From positions 3,782,001 to 3,846,000 of the forward strand of contig NZ_CP118631.1 in the NCBI RefSeq assembly GCF_028993635.1: a DNA stretch of 64,000 nucleotides, given 5' to 3'. Position numbers and translations under genes: made by a program. This stretch comes from Mucilaginibacter sp. SJ (GTDB lineage: Bacteria > Bacteroidota > Bacteroidia > Sphingobacteriales > Sphingobacteriaceae). Below, piece after piece: positions 1 to 8,015 of this stretch (position 1 is its first letter; every line of letters starts with the position of its first letter). The notes under the pieces were generated by a model. It was not told the origin of the DNA and did not search any database. It saw only the letters and a list, made by a program, of their open reading frames with translations.

Positions 1-190
1 GGCCATGGGACTTGGCGCGGTAAGCTTTGGTATATCAGGCTCAGGTCCTTCAGTATTTGCCTTTACCAAAGACGAAGCCACCGCACGAGCCATCACCCAA
101 AAGCTGCAACAGCACTTAACCGGTTTAAAAATCGGATCCAATAGCTACGTGTCAACTATAAATGACGCCGGACCGAAGGTTTTGGGGTAG
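1..190 (+). CDS. thrB: Homoserine kinase, C-terminal end (partial)
   Basis: This is the last 63 or so codons of a GHMP-family kinase whose start lies left of the window. The reading frame is already open at base 2. The C-terminal GHMP motif GISGSGPSVFA is visible, followed by the INDAGPKVL ending common in homoserine kinases. The enzyme phosphorylates homoserine with ATP to give O-phosphohomoserine, the substrate of the threonine synthase encoded 89 bp downstream on the same strand, so the pair fits a thrABC-type operon. Identification rests on the tail motif and on the neighbour; the ATP-binding half is not in view. Confidence 0.88.
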   Translation, partial: AMGLGAVSFGISGSGPSVFAFTKDEATARAITQKLQQHLTGLKIGSNSYVSTINDAGPKVLG

Positions 191-279
191 CCTTAAATCC
201 TTCGCAATGACATCGATTAGATGAGCTCCAATAAACTTAAAAAATCCGAAATCGAACATCCGAATTCCGAAATCAAAAA

Positions 280-1590
280 ATGAAACTCTACAGTACCAAT
301 AATACCCTATCTAAAGTATCGTTCAAAGACGCGGTTTTTAACAGTATGCCGCAGGATAAAGGCTTATACATGCCTTACAGCATCCCGCGTTTGGATGCTG
401 ATTTTATCAACAACCTTGATAAATATACACTGCCCGAAATCGCTTTTAAAGTAGCACAAAATCTGCTTGGCGACTCTATTCCGGAGGCCGATTTGAAAGC
501 CTTGATCGATGATGCCATTAACTTCCCTGCTCCTATTGTAAAGCTGGAAGACAATGTATATGTCCTCGAGCTTTTCCACGGACCATCGCTTGCATTTAAA
601 GATTTTGGCGCTCGTTTTATGAGCCGCGTAATGAGCTATTTCCTTGAACCCGGCGAAAAACAACTGGACGTACTGGTTGCCACAAGCGGCGATACCGGGG
701 GTGCCGTAGCCCTTGGCTTTTTAGGCGTACCTAACACCCGTGTTACTATTCTTTACCCTAAAGGCAAGGTAAGCGGCGTGCAGGAGCAGCAGCTTACCAC
801 AAACGGCCAAAACATCCGCGCCCTTGAGGTTGACGGCACTTTTGATGACTGCCAGGCATTGGTGAAACAAGCTTTTGTTGATGAGGAATTGAATGCAAAA
901 TTCCGTCTTACATCTGCTAACTCTATCAATATTGCACGTTTGGTACCGCAAACGTTTTATTATTTCAACGCCTATGCACAACTGCTAAGGCAGGGCATTA
1001 AAAAAGTAGTATTCTCGGTACCGAGCGGCAACTTCGGCAATATAGGCGCTGGCCTGTTAGCCTGGAAAATGGGCTTACCTGTCGAAAAATTTATTGCGGC
1101 TACCAATGTTAATGATACCGTGCCTGAGTTTTTAAAAACCGGCGTTTATCAACCCAAACCATCAGTAGCTACGCTTTCAAACGCCATGGATGTAGGTAAC
1201 CCAAGCAATTGGGTACGTATCGCCGACCTGTTTAAAAACGATACCGAGGCGCTTAAAGAACTGGTTGTTGGCTTTAAGTACGACGACGAGGAAACTGTAA
1301 AAGCTATCAACTGGGTATTTGATAACTATAATTATGTGGTTTGCCCACACACCGCTATCGCATGGCAGGCCCTTACTGATTATAAACAGGACCATGCTGC
1401 TATTGATACAGCCGGTGTATTCCTGTCAACCGCGCACCCTTGCAAATTCCCGGATGTTTTCAGCGATGAGGTTGCTGCTAAAATTGAAGTACCCGAGCAG
1501 GTAAAAGAACTGGAATCAAAAACCAAACTGGCAGTAGCCATCAGTAAAGATTTTGCTGATTTTAAAGGCTATCTTTTAGGGGTTAATTAA
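280..1590 (+). CDS. thrC: Threonine synthase
   Basis: A PLP enzyme of 436 residues that converts O-phosphohomoserine to threonine and phosphate in the cytoplasm. The N-terminus (MKLYSTNNTLSKVSFKDAV) is typical for the family, the PLP lysine sits in SLAFKDFGARF (Lys107), and a phosphate-binding loop is visible in ATSGDTGGAVALG. Length matches the short bacterial thrC class. It follows thrB; the 89-bp gap contains a small tandem of CCGAAATC-like words just before the start. ATG at 280 is the only sensible start. Function is secure from motifs and context. Confidence 0.96.
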   Translation: MKLYSTNNTLSKVSFKDAVFNSMPQDKGLYMPYSIPRLDADFINNLDKYTLPEIAFKVAQNLLGDSIPEADLKALIDDAINFPAPIVKLEDNVYVLELFHGPSLAFKDFGARFMSRVMSYFLEPGEKQLDVLVATSGDTGGAVALGFLGVPNTRVTILYPKGKVSGVQEQQLTTNGQNIRALEVDGTFDDCQALVKQAFVDEELNAKFRLTSANSINIARLVPQTFYYFNAYAQLLRQGIKKVVFSVPSGNFGNIGAGLLAWKMGLPVEKFIAATNVNDTVPEFLKTGVYQPKPSVATLSNAMDVGNPSNWVRIADLFKNDTEALKELVVGFKYDDEETVKAINWVFDNYNYVVCPHTAIAWQALTDYKQDHAAIDTAGVFLSTAHPCKFPDVFSDEVAAKIEVPEQVKELESKTKLAVAISKDFADFKGYLLGVN

Positions 1591-1620
1591 TTTCAGTATT
1601 TTTAGCTGCTGGAAAACCAA

Positions 1621-1769
1621 CAACTACCCGTTATTGCAGAAAACTGAGTAGGCCTGTCAGTCTGAGCTTGTCGAAGACTCGAGCGGAGAGGCCTACCCGC
1701 CATGCTTCTACAGGCTCAGCATGACACCCTTTTTTGGTCGTGAGAAAGCTACGCAATAACGGGCAGTTG
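1621..1769. repeat. Palindromic repeat unit bounded by 17-bp inverted repeats
   Basis: Outer arms at 1621-1637 and 1753-1769 are inverted copies with one mismatch (cores CCCGTTATTGC and GCAATAACGGG). Inside, 1653-1729 holds a 77-bp unit with its own imperfect inverted arms (TGTCAGTCTGAGC and GCTCAGCATGACA). A second copy of the 77-bp unit is at 24914-24990. The structure fits a MITE or REP-like element; it lies in the thrC 3' region and could also act as a transcription stop. Confidence 0.7.
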
Positions 1770-1801
1770 AAATATGGCCGGCTTCAATACCGAAACATAC
1801 A

Positions 1802-2158
1802 ATGCTTAGCAAAACCTTGATATTTCCCTGCCTCCTGGCAGTTTGCCTAACCGCCTGCAGCCGTAAACAAAAGTTCGACCGTGATAAATGGGATGATGGA
1901 GATGGCCTTACGTTCGCTTATCGCCCGGGTATGGTTAATGACCTGATTGAAAGTAAGCAGCTTAATAATCTTAAATATCAACAGGTGATCCACTTACTCC
2001 ACCGCCCTCAATTAAGCACTAAAGACAGCATGGTATACGACCTTGACCGAGAATACAGCAAAGGCAAATTGATTTATACCCAAACGCTTGTTGTTTTTTT
2101 GAAAGATTCGGTAGTTACCAAGGCCGAGGTTCATGAAACCCACGCAAATAAAAAATGA
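1802..2158 (+). CDS. Small SPII lipoprotein of unknown function
   Basis: A 118-residue protein with a lipoprotein signal: short basic head, hydrophobic core and lipobox LTAC ending at Cys19. The mature part is charged, with a segment DLIESKQLNNLKYQQVIHLLHRP that resembles the small BamE/SmpA-like fold only loosely; I do not assign that family. It overlaps the next gene by 4 bp (ATGA), so it is co-translated with the HAD phosphatase. Likely anchored in the outer or inner membrane facing the periplasm. No function can be read from the sequence. Confidence 0.75.
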   Translation: MLSKTLIFPCLLAVCLTACSRKQKFDRDKWDDGDGLTFAYRPGMVNDLIESKQLNNLKYQQVIHLLHRPQLSTKDSMVYDLDREYSKGKLIYTQTLVVFLKDSVVTKAEVHETHANKK

Positions 2159-2760
2159 TCAACACCATAATATTCGATCTGGGAGCCGTTTTAATTGACT
2201 GGAACCCGCATTATATGTATCGTACCCTGTTTACTGATGAACAGGAAATGATAGACTTTTTGGCTGATATCTGTACTTCCGACTGGAATGAGGAGCAGGA
2301 TGCCGGCCGGTCCTTACAGGAAGGCACAGATCTGCTTGTTGCCCAATTTCCGGAACATGAGGCTAATATCCGTGCTTTTTATTCCCGCTGGATAGAAATG
2401 CTTGGCGAGCCTTTTCACGATACGGTAGAGATCTTCAAACAATTAAAAGAAAGCGGTAAATACAAAATCTACGCATTGACCAACTGGTCGGCCGAAACTT
2501 TTCCGATGGCCCGGGAGCGTTTCGATTTTTTAGGCTGGTTTGATGGCATTGTGGTATCCGGCGCCGAAAAAATGCGTAAACCCACCCTTGCCTTTTATCA
2601 AACGCTGCTTGATCGTTACCATGTAAATGCTGATGAGGCTTTATTTATTGACGATAATTACCGTAATATTTTAGCGGCAGAAAAGATGGGCATCAAATGC
2701 ATCCACTTTACATCGGCCGAAGCTTTGGAGGTAGAATTGAAGGGGCTGGAAGTTTTGTAA
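2155..2760 (+). CDS. HAD-superfamily hydrolase, YihX-like phosphatase
   Basis: A 201-residue HAD phosphatase. Motif I reads FDLGAVLIDW, with the nucleophile Asp8 and Gly in place of the usual second Asp, as in the YihX group (YihX dephosphorylates alpha-glucose-1-phosphate). Motif II is ALTNWS, the motif III lysine lies in KMRKP and motif IV is FIDD. The cap region between motifs I and II is helical, as in subclass I. It overlaps the lipoprotein gene by 4 bp. Sugar phosphates are plausible substrates from the family, but the actual substrate is not shown by the sequence. Confidence 0.88.
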   Translation: MINTIIFDLGAVLIDWNPHYMYRTLFTDEQEMIDFLADICTSDWNEEQDAGRSLQEGTDLLVAQFPEHEANIRAFYSRWIEMLGEPFHDTVEIFKQLKESGKYKIYALTNWSAETFPMARERFDFLGWFDGIVVSGAEKMRKPTLAFYQTLLDRYHVNADEALFIDDNYRNILAAEKMGIKCIHFTSAEALEVELKGLEVL

Positions 2761-2830
2761 ATTATAGGGATGCAAGCGATTGGGTGGTCGCCTGCGAGGG
2801 CACAGCCTTCGGGTATAGGTACTATCCAAC

Positions 2831-2924
2831 CGTCATTGCGAGGAACGAAGCAATCCCCAATAAGCAGGGGGCTATGCAGTTTCGCCCTGTACAGTTCGCG
2901 ATTGCTTCGTTCCTTATAATGACG
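2831..2924. repeat. GTCATTGCGAGG-family inverted repeat
   Basis: A 94-bp palindromic element. The left arm begins CGTCATTGCGAGGAACGAAG and the right arm is its imperfect inverse ending in ATAATGACG, with a central loop. The same family recurs in divergent form near 58859-58982. Any reading frame across it is an artefact of the repeat. Confidence 0.75.
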
Positions 2925-2984
2925 TGATCGTAAGTTATTGATTATTAGGTGTATCTTTTTTGATGAATTTTATAACATGGGCGT

Positions 2985-3090
2985 TGCCTGCGGCCCGGGC
3001 TTTCCGTTGCAAGTCCTCGCCTTTCCTGCCCGCAACCTCTCTACGCGCTCCGGGCTTTACACTGCAATCCCTAACGCGGCCCACGCGCAA
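2985..3090. repeat. GC-rich repeat with two diverged half-units
   Basis: The gap between the HAD gene and the DUF5808 gene holds a GC-rich stretch with two related words, CGGGCTTTCCGTTGCAAG near 2997 and CGGGCTTTACACTGCAAT near 3050. They look like two diverged copies of one unit. Base composition is clearly richer in G+C than the surrounding spacer. No gene is supported here. Confidence 0.45.
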
Positions 3091-3226
3091 CACCGCTAAA
3101 ATATATTTTACATGTCATTACGTTTTTTTTCAGGGCTTTCCTGATGGTTACTCGGGATGGTAAAAATGCCATTTATCCCTTCCTGCGTACATCTGTGATG
3201 AACGCACGTTTATGAACAATACGTAT

Positions 3227-3424
3227 TTATTTCTGCGGGGTAACTATCCATGCTACAATTACTATAGCCAGTATCCCGCCTATAATCAAATAACTTAACG
3301 GGCGGGCAAAATTCAAAGTCCAGCCCGTGTACTTAATTCTTTTGGGCACAATGATCCGACTATCATCTTTGTTGTAATAAAATACGCCGTATTTATAATT
3401 ATTACTATTCTCTGGAGGTTCCAT
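3227..3424 (-). CDS. DUF5808-type small membrane protein
   Basis: A 65-residue protein. The core DDSRIIVPKRIKYTGWTLNF matches the pattern of DUF5808 proteins (aspartate-rich turn, VPKR, then GWTLNF), followed by one transmembrane helix at about residues 44-61. The stop lies 6 bp in front of the cysM 3' end on the same strand, so it may be the last gene of the cysE-cysM unit. The function of DUF5808 is unknown to me. Confidence 0.7.
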   Translation of the reverse strand: MEPPENSNNYKYGVFYYNKDDSRIIVPKRIKYTGWTLNFARPLSYLIIGGILAIVIVAWIVTPQK

Positions 3425-3430
3425 CGGTAT

Positions 3431-4303
3431 TTATCCAAATAACTCGCTACTCAAATACCTGTCGCCCCGGTCACAGCAAATAAATACAATAACGCCTTCT
3501 TCAAGCTCTTCAGCTAATCGTATTGCCGCAGATAGTGCACCGCCGCTGCTCATGCCTGCAAATACGCCTTCAACCTTAGCCATTTGTCGGGCCATTTGAG
3601 TAGCTTCTTCCTGCGAAATATCCATTACCCTGTCAACCCGTTTGGCATCAAAAATCTTGGGCAGGTATTCCTCGGGCCACCTGCGGATACCCGGGATGGA
3701 AGACCCTTCAACCGGCTGGCAGCCCACAATCTGAATATCAGGGTTTTGCTCCTTAAAATATCTTGAACAGCCCATGATGGTGCCCGTGGTACCCATCGCG
3801 CTTACAAAATGGGTGATCTTGCCTTCGGTATCCCGCCAAATTTCCGGGCCGGTAGTTTTTACATGGGCCATATAGTTATCCGGGTTAGCAAACTGGTTCA
3901 ACAGAAAATACTCACCGGTAGCGGCTTTTTCTTCAGCATAATCGCGGCAAAGCTCTATCCCTTCAAGCAACGTAACTTTAGCACCAAAGGCTTCCATGGT
4001 AAGCGTACGTTCGCGGGTGGAGTTGGATGGCATCACCAGCTCTATTTCCAGATCAAACAACCTTGCAATCATAGCCAATGCAATACCGGTATTGCCGCTG
4101 GTTGCTTCAATGAGCTTAGTGCCGGGTTTAATATCGCCGCGCTCGATAGCACTCCTGATCATGTTGAGCGACGCACGGTCTTTTACGCTGCCGCCCGGAT
4201 TATTGCCTTCCAGCTTGGCGAAGATCCGCACTTTTGGATTTGGGTTCAGCTTTTTAATTTCTACCATAGGCGTGTTGCCTATCAGGTCTATCAATGAAGC
4301 CAT
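3431..4303 (-). CDS. cysM: Cysteine synthase (O-acetylserine sulfhydrylase, CysM-like)
   Basis: A 290-residue PLP enzyme of the beta family that forms cysteine from O-acetylserine and sulfide. The PLP lysine is Lys41 in GGSVKDRA, the phosphate loop is SGNTG at 69-73, and the substrate loop GTTGTIMG is present. The short length and the N-terminus starting directly at the IGNTPM motif fit the CysM subgroup better than CysK. The upstream gene on the same strand makes its substrate (serine acetyltransferase, 24 bp away), so the two form a cysteine operon. Confidence 0.94.
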   Translation of the reverse strand: MASLIDLIGNTPMVEIKKLNPNPKVRIFAKLEGNNPGGSVKDRASLNMIRSAIERGDIKPGTKLIEATSGNTGIALAMIARLFDLEIELVMPSNSTRERTLTMEAFGAKVTLLEGIELCRDYAEEKAATGEYFLLNQFANPDNYMAHVKTTGPEIWRDTEGKITHFVSAMGTTGTIMGCSRYFKEQNPDIQIVGCQPVEGSSIPGIRRWPEEYLPKIFDAKRVDRVMDISQEEATQMARQMAKVEGVFAGMSSGGALSAAIRLAEELEEGVIVFICCDRGDRYLSSELFG

Positions 4304-4327
4304 TATATATTTTTTATGGTAAATGTT

Positions 4328-5158
4328 CTATTTCTTGTGTCCGAACAATTTAATGCTCAATCTTTTCAGTACCCTGTGGTTAGGTGTGTGGTATACCCTT
4401 GAATTTGGCGGCAAACTCTTGGTGAGCCAAACGTTTCCTCCTACCACACTGTTGTGCCCGATGATGGTTTCGCCGCCTAAAATGGTAGCCCCCGAGTAAA
4501 TCACCACATTATCCTCCACCGTCGGGTGTCGCTTGGTATTGGCCATACTTTTATCCACACTTAAAGCACCTAAAGTAACGCCCTGGTACAGCTTTACATG
4601 CTTACCTATTTTACAGCTTTCGCCAATAACAATACCGGTGCCATGATCTATATAGAAATACTCGTCTATTTTGGCAGCAGGATGAATATCTATCCCTGTT
4701 TTAGAATGCGCATATTCTGTAAGGATCCTTGGCAACAGAGGAATATCATCGATATAAAGGCTGTGCGCCACCCTGTAAAGCGAAATAGCATAAAAGCCCG
4801 GATAGGTACGGATCACTTCAAATTCGCTGCGAGCGGCAGGGTCGCCATTAAAAATGGCCTGGATGTCGGTATTCAGGACGCGGAACAACTCGGGAAGGCT
4901 TTCGAAAAATTTTTTGGCCAGCTTTGAAGTATCGCAATTGCTGCAGGCTTTAGTGGCGTGCATAATTTCGCACAGTTCGTCTTCAAGCCTAAAAAACTCA
5001 TCCTTCAGTTCCTCAATCGAGGCATATTGTTGCCCGGTTTGTTCGGGATACAGCAAATGGATCACTTTTAGTGCCCATGCTGTAATTTCCTTGTTTGAAG
5101 GCACGGCCTCCAGCTTTTGCTGTTTAGCAAATATATGTTGATAAAAATCCTGACTCAT
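4328..5158 (-). CDS. cysE: Serine O-acetyltransferase
   Basis: A 276-residue protein with an alpha-helical N-terminal half and a C-terminal left-handed beta-helix of hexapeptide repeats (about residues 155-260, e.g. IDHGTGIVIGESCKIG, VKLYQGVTLGALS). It acetylates serine from acetyl-CoA, the first step to cysteine. The DHGTG motif is the expected active-site stretch. The N-terminal extension is longer than in the short EpsC forms and has two close cysteines (CSNCD). It is the first gene of the cysE-cysM unit, with a strong hairpin just upstream of its start codon. Confidence 0.92.
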   Translation of the reverse strand: MSQDFYQHIFAKQQKLEAVPSNKEITAWALKVIHLLYPEQTGQQYASIEELKDEFFRLEDELCEIMHATKACSNCDTSKLAKKFFESLPELFRVLNTDIQAIFNGDPAARSEFEVIRTYPGFYAISLYRVAHSLYIDDIPLLPRILTEYAHSKTGIDIHPAAKIDEYFYIDHGTGIVIGESCKIGKHVKLYQGVTLGALSVDKSMANTKRHPTVEDNVVIYSGATILGGETIIGHNSVVGGNVWLTKSLPPNSRVYHTPNHRVLKRLSIKLFGHKK

Positions 5159-5170
5159 GTTTTATGGTAG

Positions 5171-5191
5171 GGTTGTTTTGGGAAAACAACC
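5171..5191 (-). promoter_or_regulatory. Perfect 9-bp hairpin in the cysE leader
   Basis: The arms GGTTGTTTT and AAAACAACC flank a 3-base loop and end 12 bases before the cysE start codon. This is where a ribosome would load. It could be a regulatory hairpin or a protein-binding palindrome; the sequence alone does not tell which. Confidence 0.45.
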
Positions 5192-5283
5192 AATAACAGT
5201 ACAAGTTTATATAAAAGATTGTTGTTAATATGTAAAATGAGCCAGATAATTGATATTTGACTGTAAACATCAATGCCGAACCT

Positions 5284-5724
5284 ATGAAAGATCAAATAAT
5301 TGAAGCCGTAACGGCCTTGTTCAGCGGAGCTGATGAACGCGACTGGACCAAAGTTAAAAATGCACTTGCCGAAAATGTTGAGCTTGATTATAGCTCCATG
5401 ACCGGAAACCCGGCAAGCCTTGTATCATCCAATAATATCGTAACGGCATGGCGCGGCTTTTTGCCCGGCTTCGAAAAAACCCATCATCAACTGGCCGATT
5501 TTTATGTCATGCAAAACGGATCGGTAGCGCTTGTACACTATTACGGCAAAGCCGAGCATTTTATTGGTGATGAGCTTTGGATTGTTGAAGGCACTTATGA
5601 TACCGAGCTCATTGAAACCGATGGCAAATGGATCATCACCAAACATAAACTTAACCTCATTAAACAGGATGGCAATATGGATTTGCCGGCACTGGCGGCA
5701 GCGAAGGTATCTGAGCAGAGCTGA
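5284..5724 (+). CDS. NTF2/SnoaL-like protein
   Basis: A protein of about 146 residues with the SnoaL-like cone fold pattern: an N-terminal helix (QIIEAVTALFSGADERDW), then a block of strands with YYGKAEHFIG and WIVEGTYDTELIETDGKWIITKHKL. Such proteins are often small enzymes or ligand-binding proteins; no substrate can be named. I chose ATG at 5284 rather than the TTG at 5257, because the extra nine residues are not part of the fold and Bacteroidota rarely use TTG. Confidence 0.75.
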   Translation: MKDQIIEAVTALFSGADERDWTKVKNALAENVELDYSSMTGNPASLVSSNNIVTAWRGFLPGFEKTHHQLADFYVMQNGSVALVHYYGKAEHFIGDELWIVEGTYDTELIETDGKWIITKHKLNLIKQDGNMDLPALAAAKVSEQS

Positions 5725-5837
5725 GGCAACAATAAACAATAACGTCAGGTTCGCTACTAAGCCGAAAAGGCTAAAGCAATTGAAGACTTACGAAGTTTTT
5801 TAAACTTCGTAAGTTTGGATTCTACAACAAAGCTTAA

Positions 5838-6722
5838 CTATAACGAACCTTCTGCCATCCTATTCCGCCGGCTTAACCCAGCCTGTAAAATCACGGATAT
5901 TATGATGATCAACAAGCCTGCGTAAAAGGATAAATTAAGTTGCCGGGATTCATTGAATAAAATCATTGCCAGTAAAATACTGTAAACAGGCTCCAGGTTA
6001 AAGGTTAGGTTAACCGTAAAGGCAGACATTTTCCTCAAAACCTCGGCCACCATAACATACAGCCCAACCGTGCAAAAAAGCGATAAAAGCAGCAAATAAA
6101 TTACATCCAATGTGCCTGGCATTATCGTTTTTGAAGGAAAGAAGTAAAGATATAGCGGTGAGGCCAGTATCAGCGCGACAGATCCGGCCAGCATCTGATA
6201 CAAGTTCATAACGGTTGAATCATACTTTTTAACCAGACGCTCGTTCAATATGGTATAAAGGGATGCCAGGAAAGATGATATTACACCGAGTATGATCCCC
6301 GTTCTGAATGAGGTATCAAAATGAAAGATCAGGCCAATACCCGCCAGCGTAAGCATACTTAATAGTAACTCGGTTATATTGAAAGGTTTTTTGTTGATAA
6401 GCGGAGACAGAAATGCAGTGAAAAAACTGGTGAGGCAATAGCAAACTACGCCTACCGAAACGTTGGAATATTTGATGCTGGCATAAAAAAACACCCAGTG
6501 AAAGGCAATTAGTAATCCAGCCCTACCCATTTCCGTTATGTTACTCCATGAGTACTTAAATTGCGGCTTTTTGAGCCACACAATAACAACCAGGAATAAA
6601 AAAGAAAATAGTGTACGGTAACAGGTGAGAAAATATTCATTTAATGAGACCAGCTTCCCAAATACGCCTGTAAAACCCGCCAGAATGACGGCTATATGTA
6701 ATAGAATAAGTGTTTTTTTCAT
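5838..6722 (-). CDS. EamA-family (DMT) transporter
   Basis: A 294-residue integral membrane protein with about ten hydrophobic helices in two repeated EamA halves (about 5-135 and 145-285), the layout of the drug/metabolite transporter superfamily. The charged C-terminus (LSRRNRMAEGSL) lies in the cytoplasm. These proteins export small metabolites or amino acids; the substrate cannot be read. It stands alone, convergent to the NTF2-like gene. Confidence 0.85.
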   Translation of the reverse strand: MKKTLILLHIAVILAGFTGVFGKLVSLNEYFLTCYRTLFSFLFLVVIVWLKKPQFKYSWSNITEMGRAGLLIAFHWVFFYASIKYSNVSVGVVCYCLTSFFTAFLSPLINKKPFNITELLLSMLTLAGIGLIFHFDTSFRTGIILGVISSFLASLYTILNERLVKKYDSTVMNLYQMLAGSVALILASPLYLYFFPSKTIMPGTLDVIYLLLLSLFCTVGLYVMVAEVLRKMSAFTVNLTFNLEPVYSILLAMILFNESRQLNLSFYAGLLIIIISVILQAGLSRRNRMAEGSL

Positions 6723-6999
6723 TTTTTGCTAAAATAAGATAGATCGGACAAACACAATGACTCATGCAATTGTCCGCATTGAATTAAATTGTTGGGAAAA
6801 TAGTGTTGGAAAAAGCTCAAATACAGTTGCATAACAACTGGTTTTGATTAGCAAAAAAGAAAGATTGGTGGATCATTAAAAAAAGGCTCCGAGATAAGAA
6901 ATGTCGGAATAAAGGATGTGAGGTTCTCCCCCGTGCCATATTTAATGTTTGTTGCTATCATTCGTTGATGAACCAAAGATAGAAAAAGTTTTGTTTTAA
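6723..6999. other. Spacer without a recognised gene
   Basis: The start region of the EamA gene and an AT-rich spacer up to the kinase remnant. Apart from a possible promoter for the minus-strand transporter I see no RNA gene or repeat. Stop codons in all frames exclude an intact kinase here. Confidence 0.5.
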
Positions 7000-7104
7000 C
7001 TAAGATTTGATATTTACGCCCGCGCAAAAAGAATGAACGCCGAACTCAAAATTGATACCGCCCACGGTAAAGGCACAGCCATCGGCCTTAAACTATTCCT
7101 TTAG
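7000..7104 (+). pseudogene. Histidine kinase C-terminal remnant
   Basis: An open stretch of 34 codons, from after a TAA at 6997 to a TAG at 7102, translates to a tail containing IYARAKRMNAELKIDTAHGK then GTAIGLKLFL. This matches the end of HATPase domains of NarX/LiaS-like sensor kinases (N-box helix RAK, then G-rich loop and last strands). Nothing resembling the rest of a kinase lies upstream. The piece sits 73 bp before an orphan NarL-type regulator, where its partner kinase would be expected. I infer a kinase gene lost by deletion. Confidence 0.6.
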
Positions 7105-7177
7105 CGTATACCCCATAATAGGTATAAAGAAAGCCGGGATAATTTAGGAAATTAGCATTTTATATTTACCGCAAAGC

Positions 7178-7807
7178 ATGCTCCAGATAGTTTTATTAGA
7201 GGATAATTTACATTACCGGCGCGGGCTGGAACAGATTATTCATGATATGAGCGGCGTAACTTTAATTGGTTCTTATACCAATGCCGAAGCCGTATTAAAA
7301 AAAATTGACCAGCTTAATCCGGATATCTTTATCGTTGATATAAACCTTGAGGGCATGTCGGGCATTGAGTTTATACGGCGGGCCAAGCCTTTTGTCCCCG
7401 ATGCCGAATTTTTGATGTGCACCATCAACGACGACAATACCAATATTTTTGAATCCTTAAAGAGCGGCGCTACCGGCTATATGCTCAAAGAATCTTCGGC
7501 CGATGAGATCAGAAATGCCATCACCGAAATCGCGGCCGGCGGTTCGCCCATGAGTGCCTATATCTCGCGAAGGGTCATTGCTTCATTCAATACCGACGCT
7601 GATAAACCGCCCGCCCCTGCCACCGAAAACCTCACCGAACGCGAGGTTGAAGTACTTAACCTCCTGGCGCGCGGACTCCAGTACAAAGAAATCGCCGATC
7701 GCCTTGATATCTCCACCGGAACCGTTAAAAAACACATCCGCAATACCTACATCAAACTGCAGGTTCAAAACAAAGTAGAGGCTATTAATAAATTCCGCGC
7801 AATCTGA
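7178..7807 (+). CDS. NarL/FixJ-type response regulator
   Basis: A 209-residue two-domain regulator: receiver at 1-120 with phosphoacceptor Asp54 in FIVDINLEG, the switch residues around MCTI and the conserved lysine in MLKES, then a LuxR-type helix-turn-helix at about 147-205 (LTEREVEVLNLLARG, then TVKKHI). It would bind DNA as a dimer when phosphorylated. No intact kinase is adjacent, only a kinase tail remnant just upstream. A near-match to the -7 box (TATATTTA) lies a few bases before the start. Target genes are unknown. Confidence 0.92.
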   Translation: MLQIVLLEDNLHYRRGLEQIIHDMSGVTLIGSYTNAEAVLKKIDQLNPDIFIVDINLEGMSGIEFIRRAKPFVPDAEFLMCTINDDNTNIFESLKSGATGYMLKESSADEIRNAITEIAAGGSPMSAYISRRVIASFNTDADKPPAPATENLTEREVEVLNLLARGLQYKEIADRLDISTGTVKKHIRNTYIKLQVQNKVEAINKFRAI

Positions 7808-8015
7808 TATACCACTTTTTCAGTATTGCAGGCCTTAATGGTTAATGATAATTTAGCCTCATAAAGAAACTAAAAGGCCTTGTTAATATTAACTTCCCTG
7901 TTAGTGCCTTTTAAAGCCTAAACCTTATCACATAATTCGTTGCCTCCCGGCTTCGCATAGCACTTGTTATTCACCTTTGCACAATTCTGCCTAAAAGATC
8001 AATCCCACTTTAACA

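Noticed and set aside
2697..2927. 76-residue plus-strand frame and a 67-residue frame at 2960-3163
   Set aside because: Both run through the HAD gene end or the palindromic and GC-rich repeats; composition and lack of motifs show they are artefacts.
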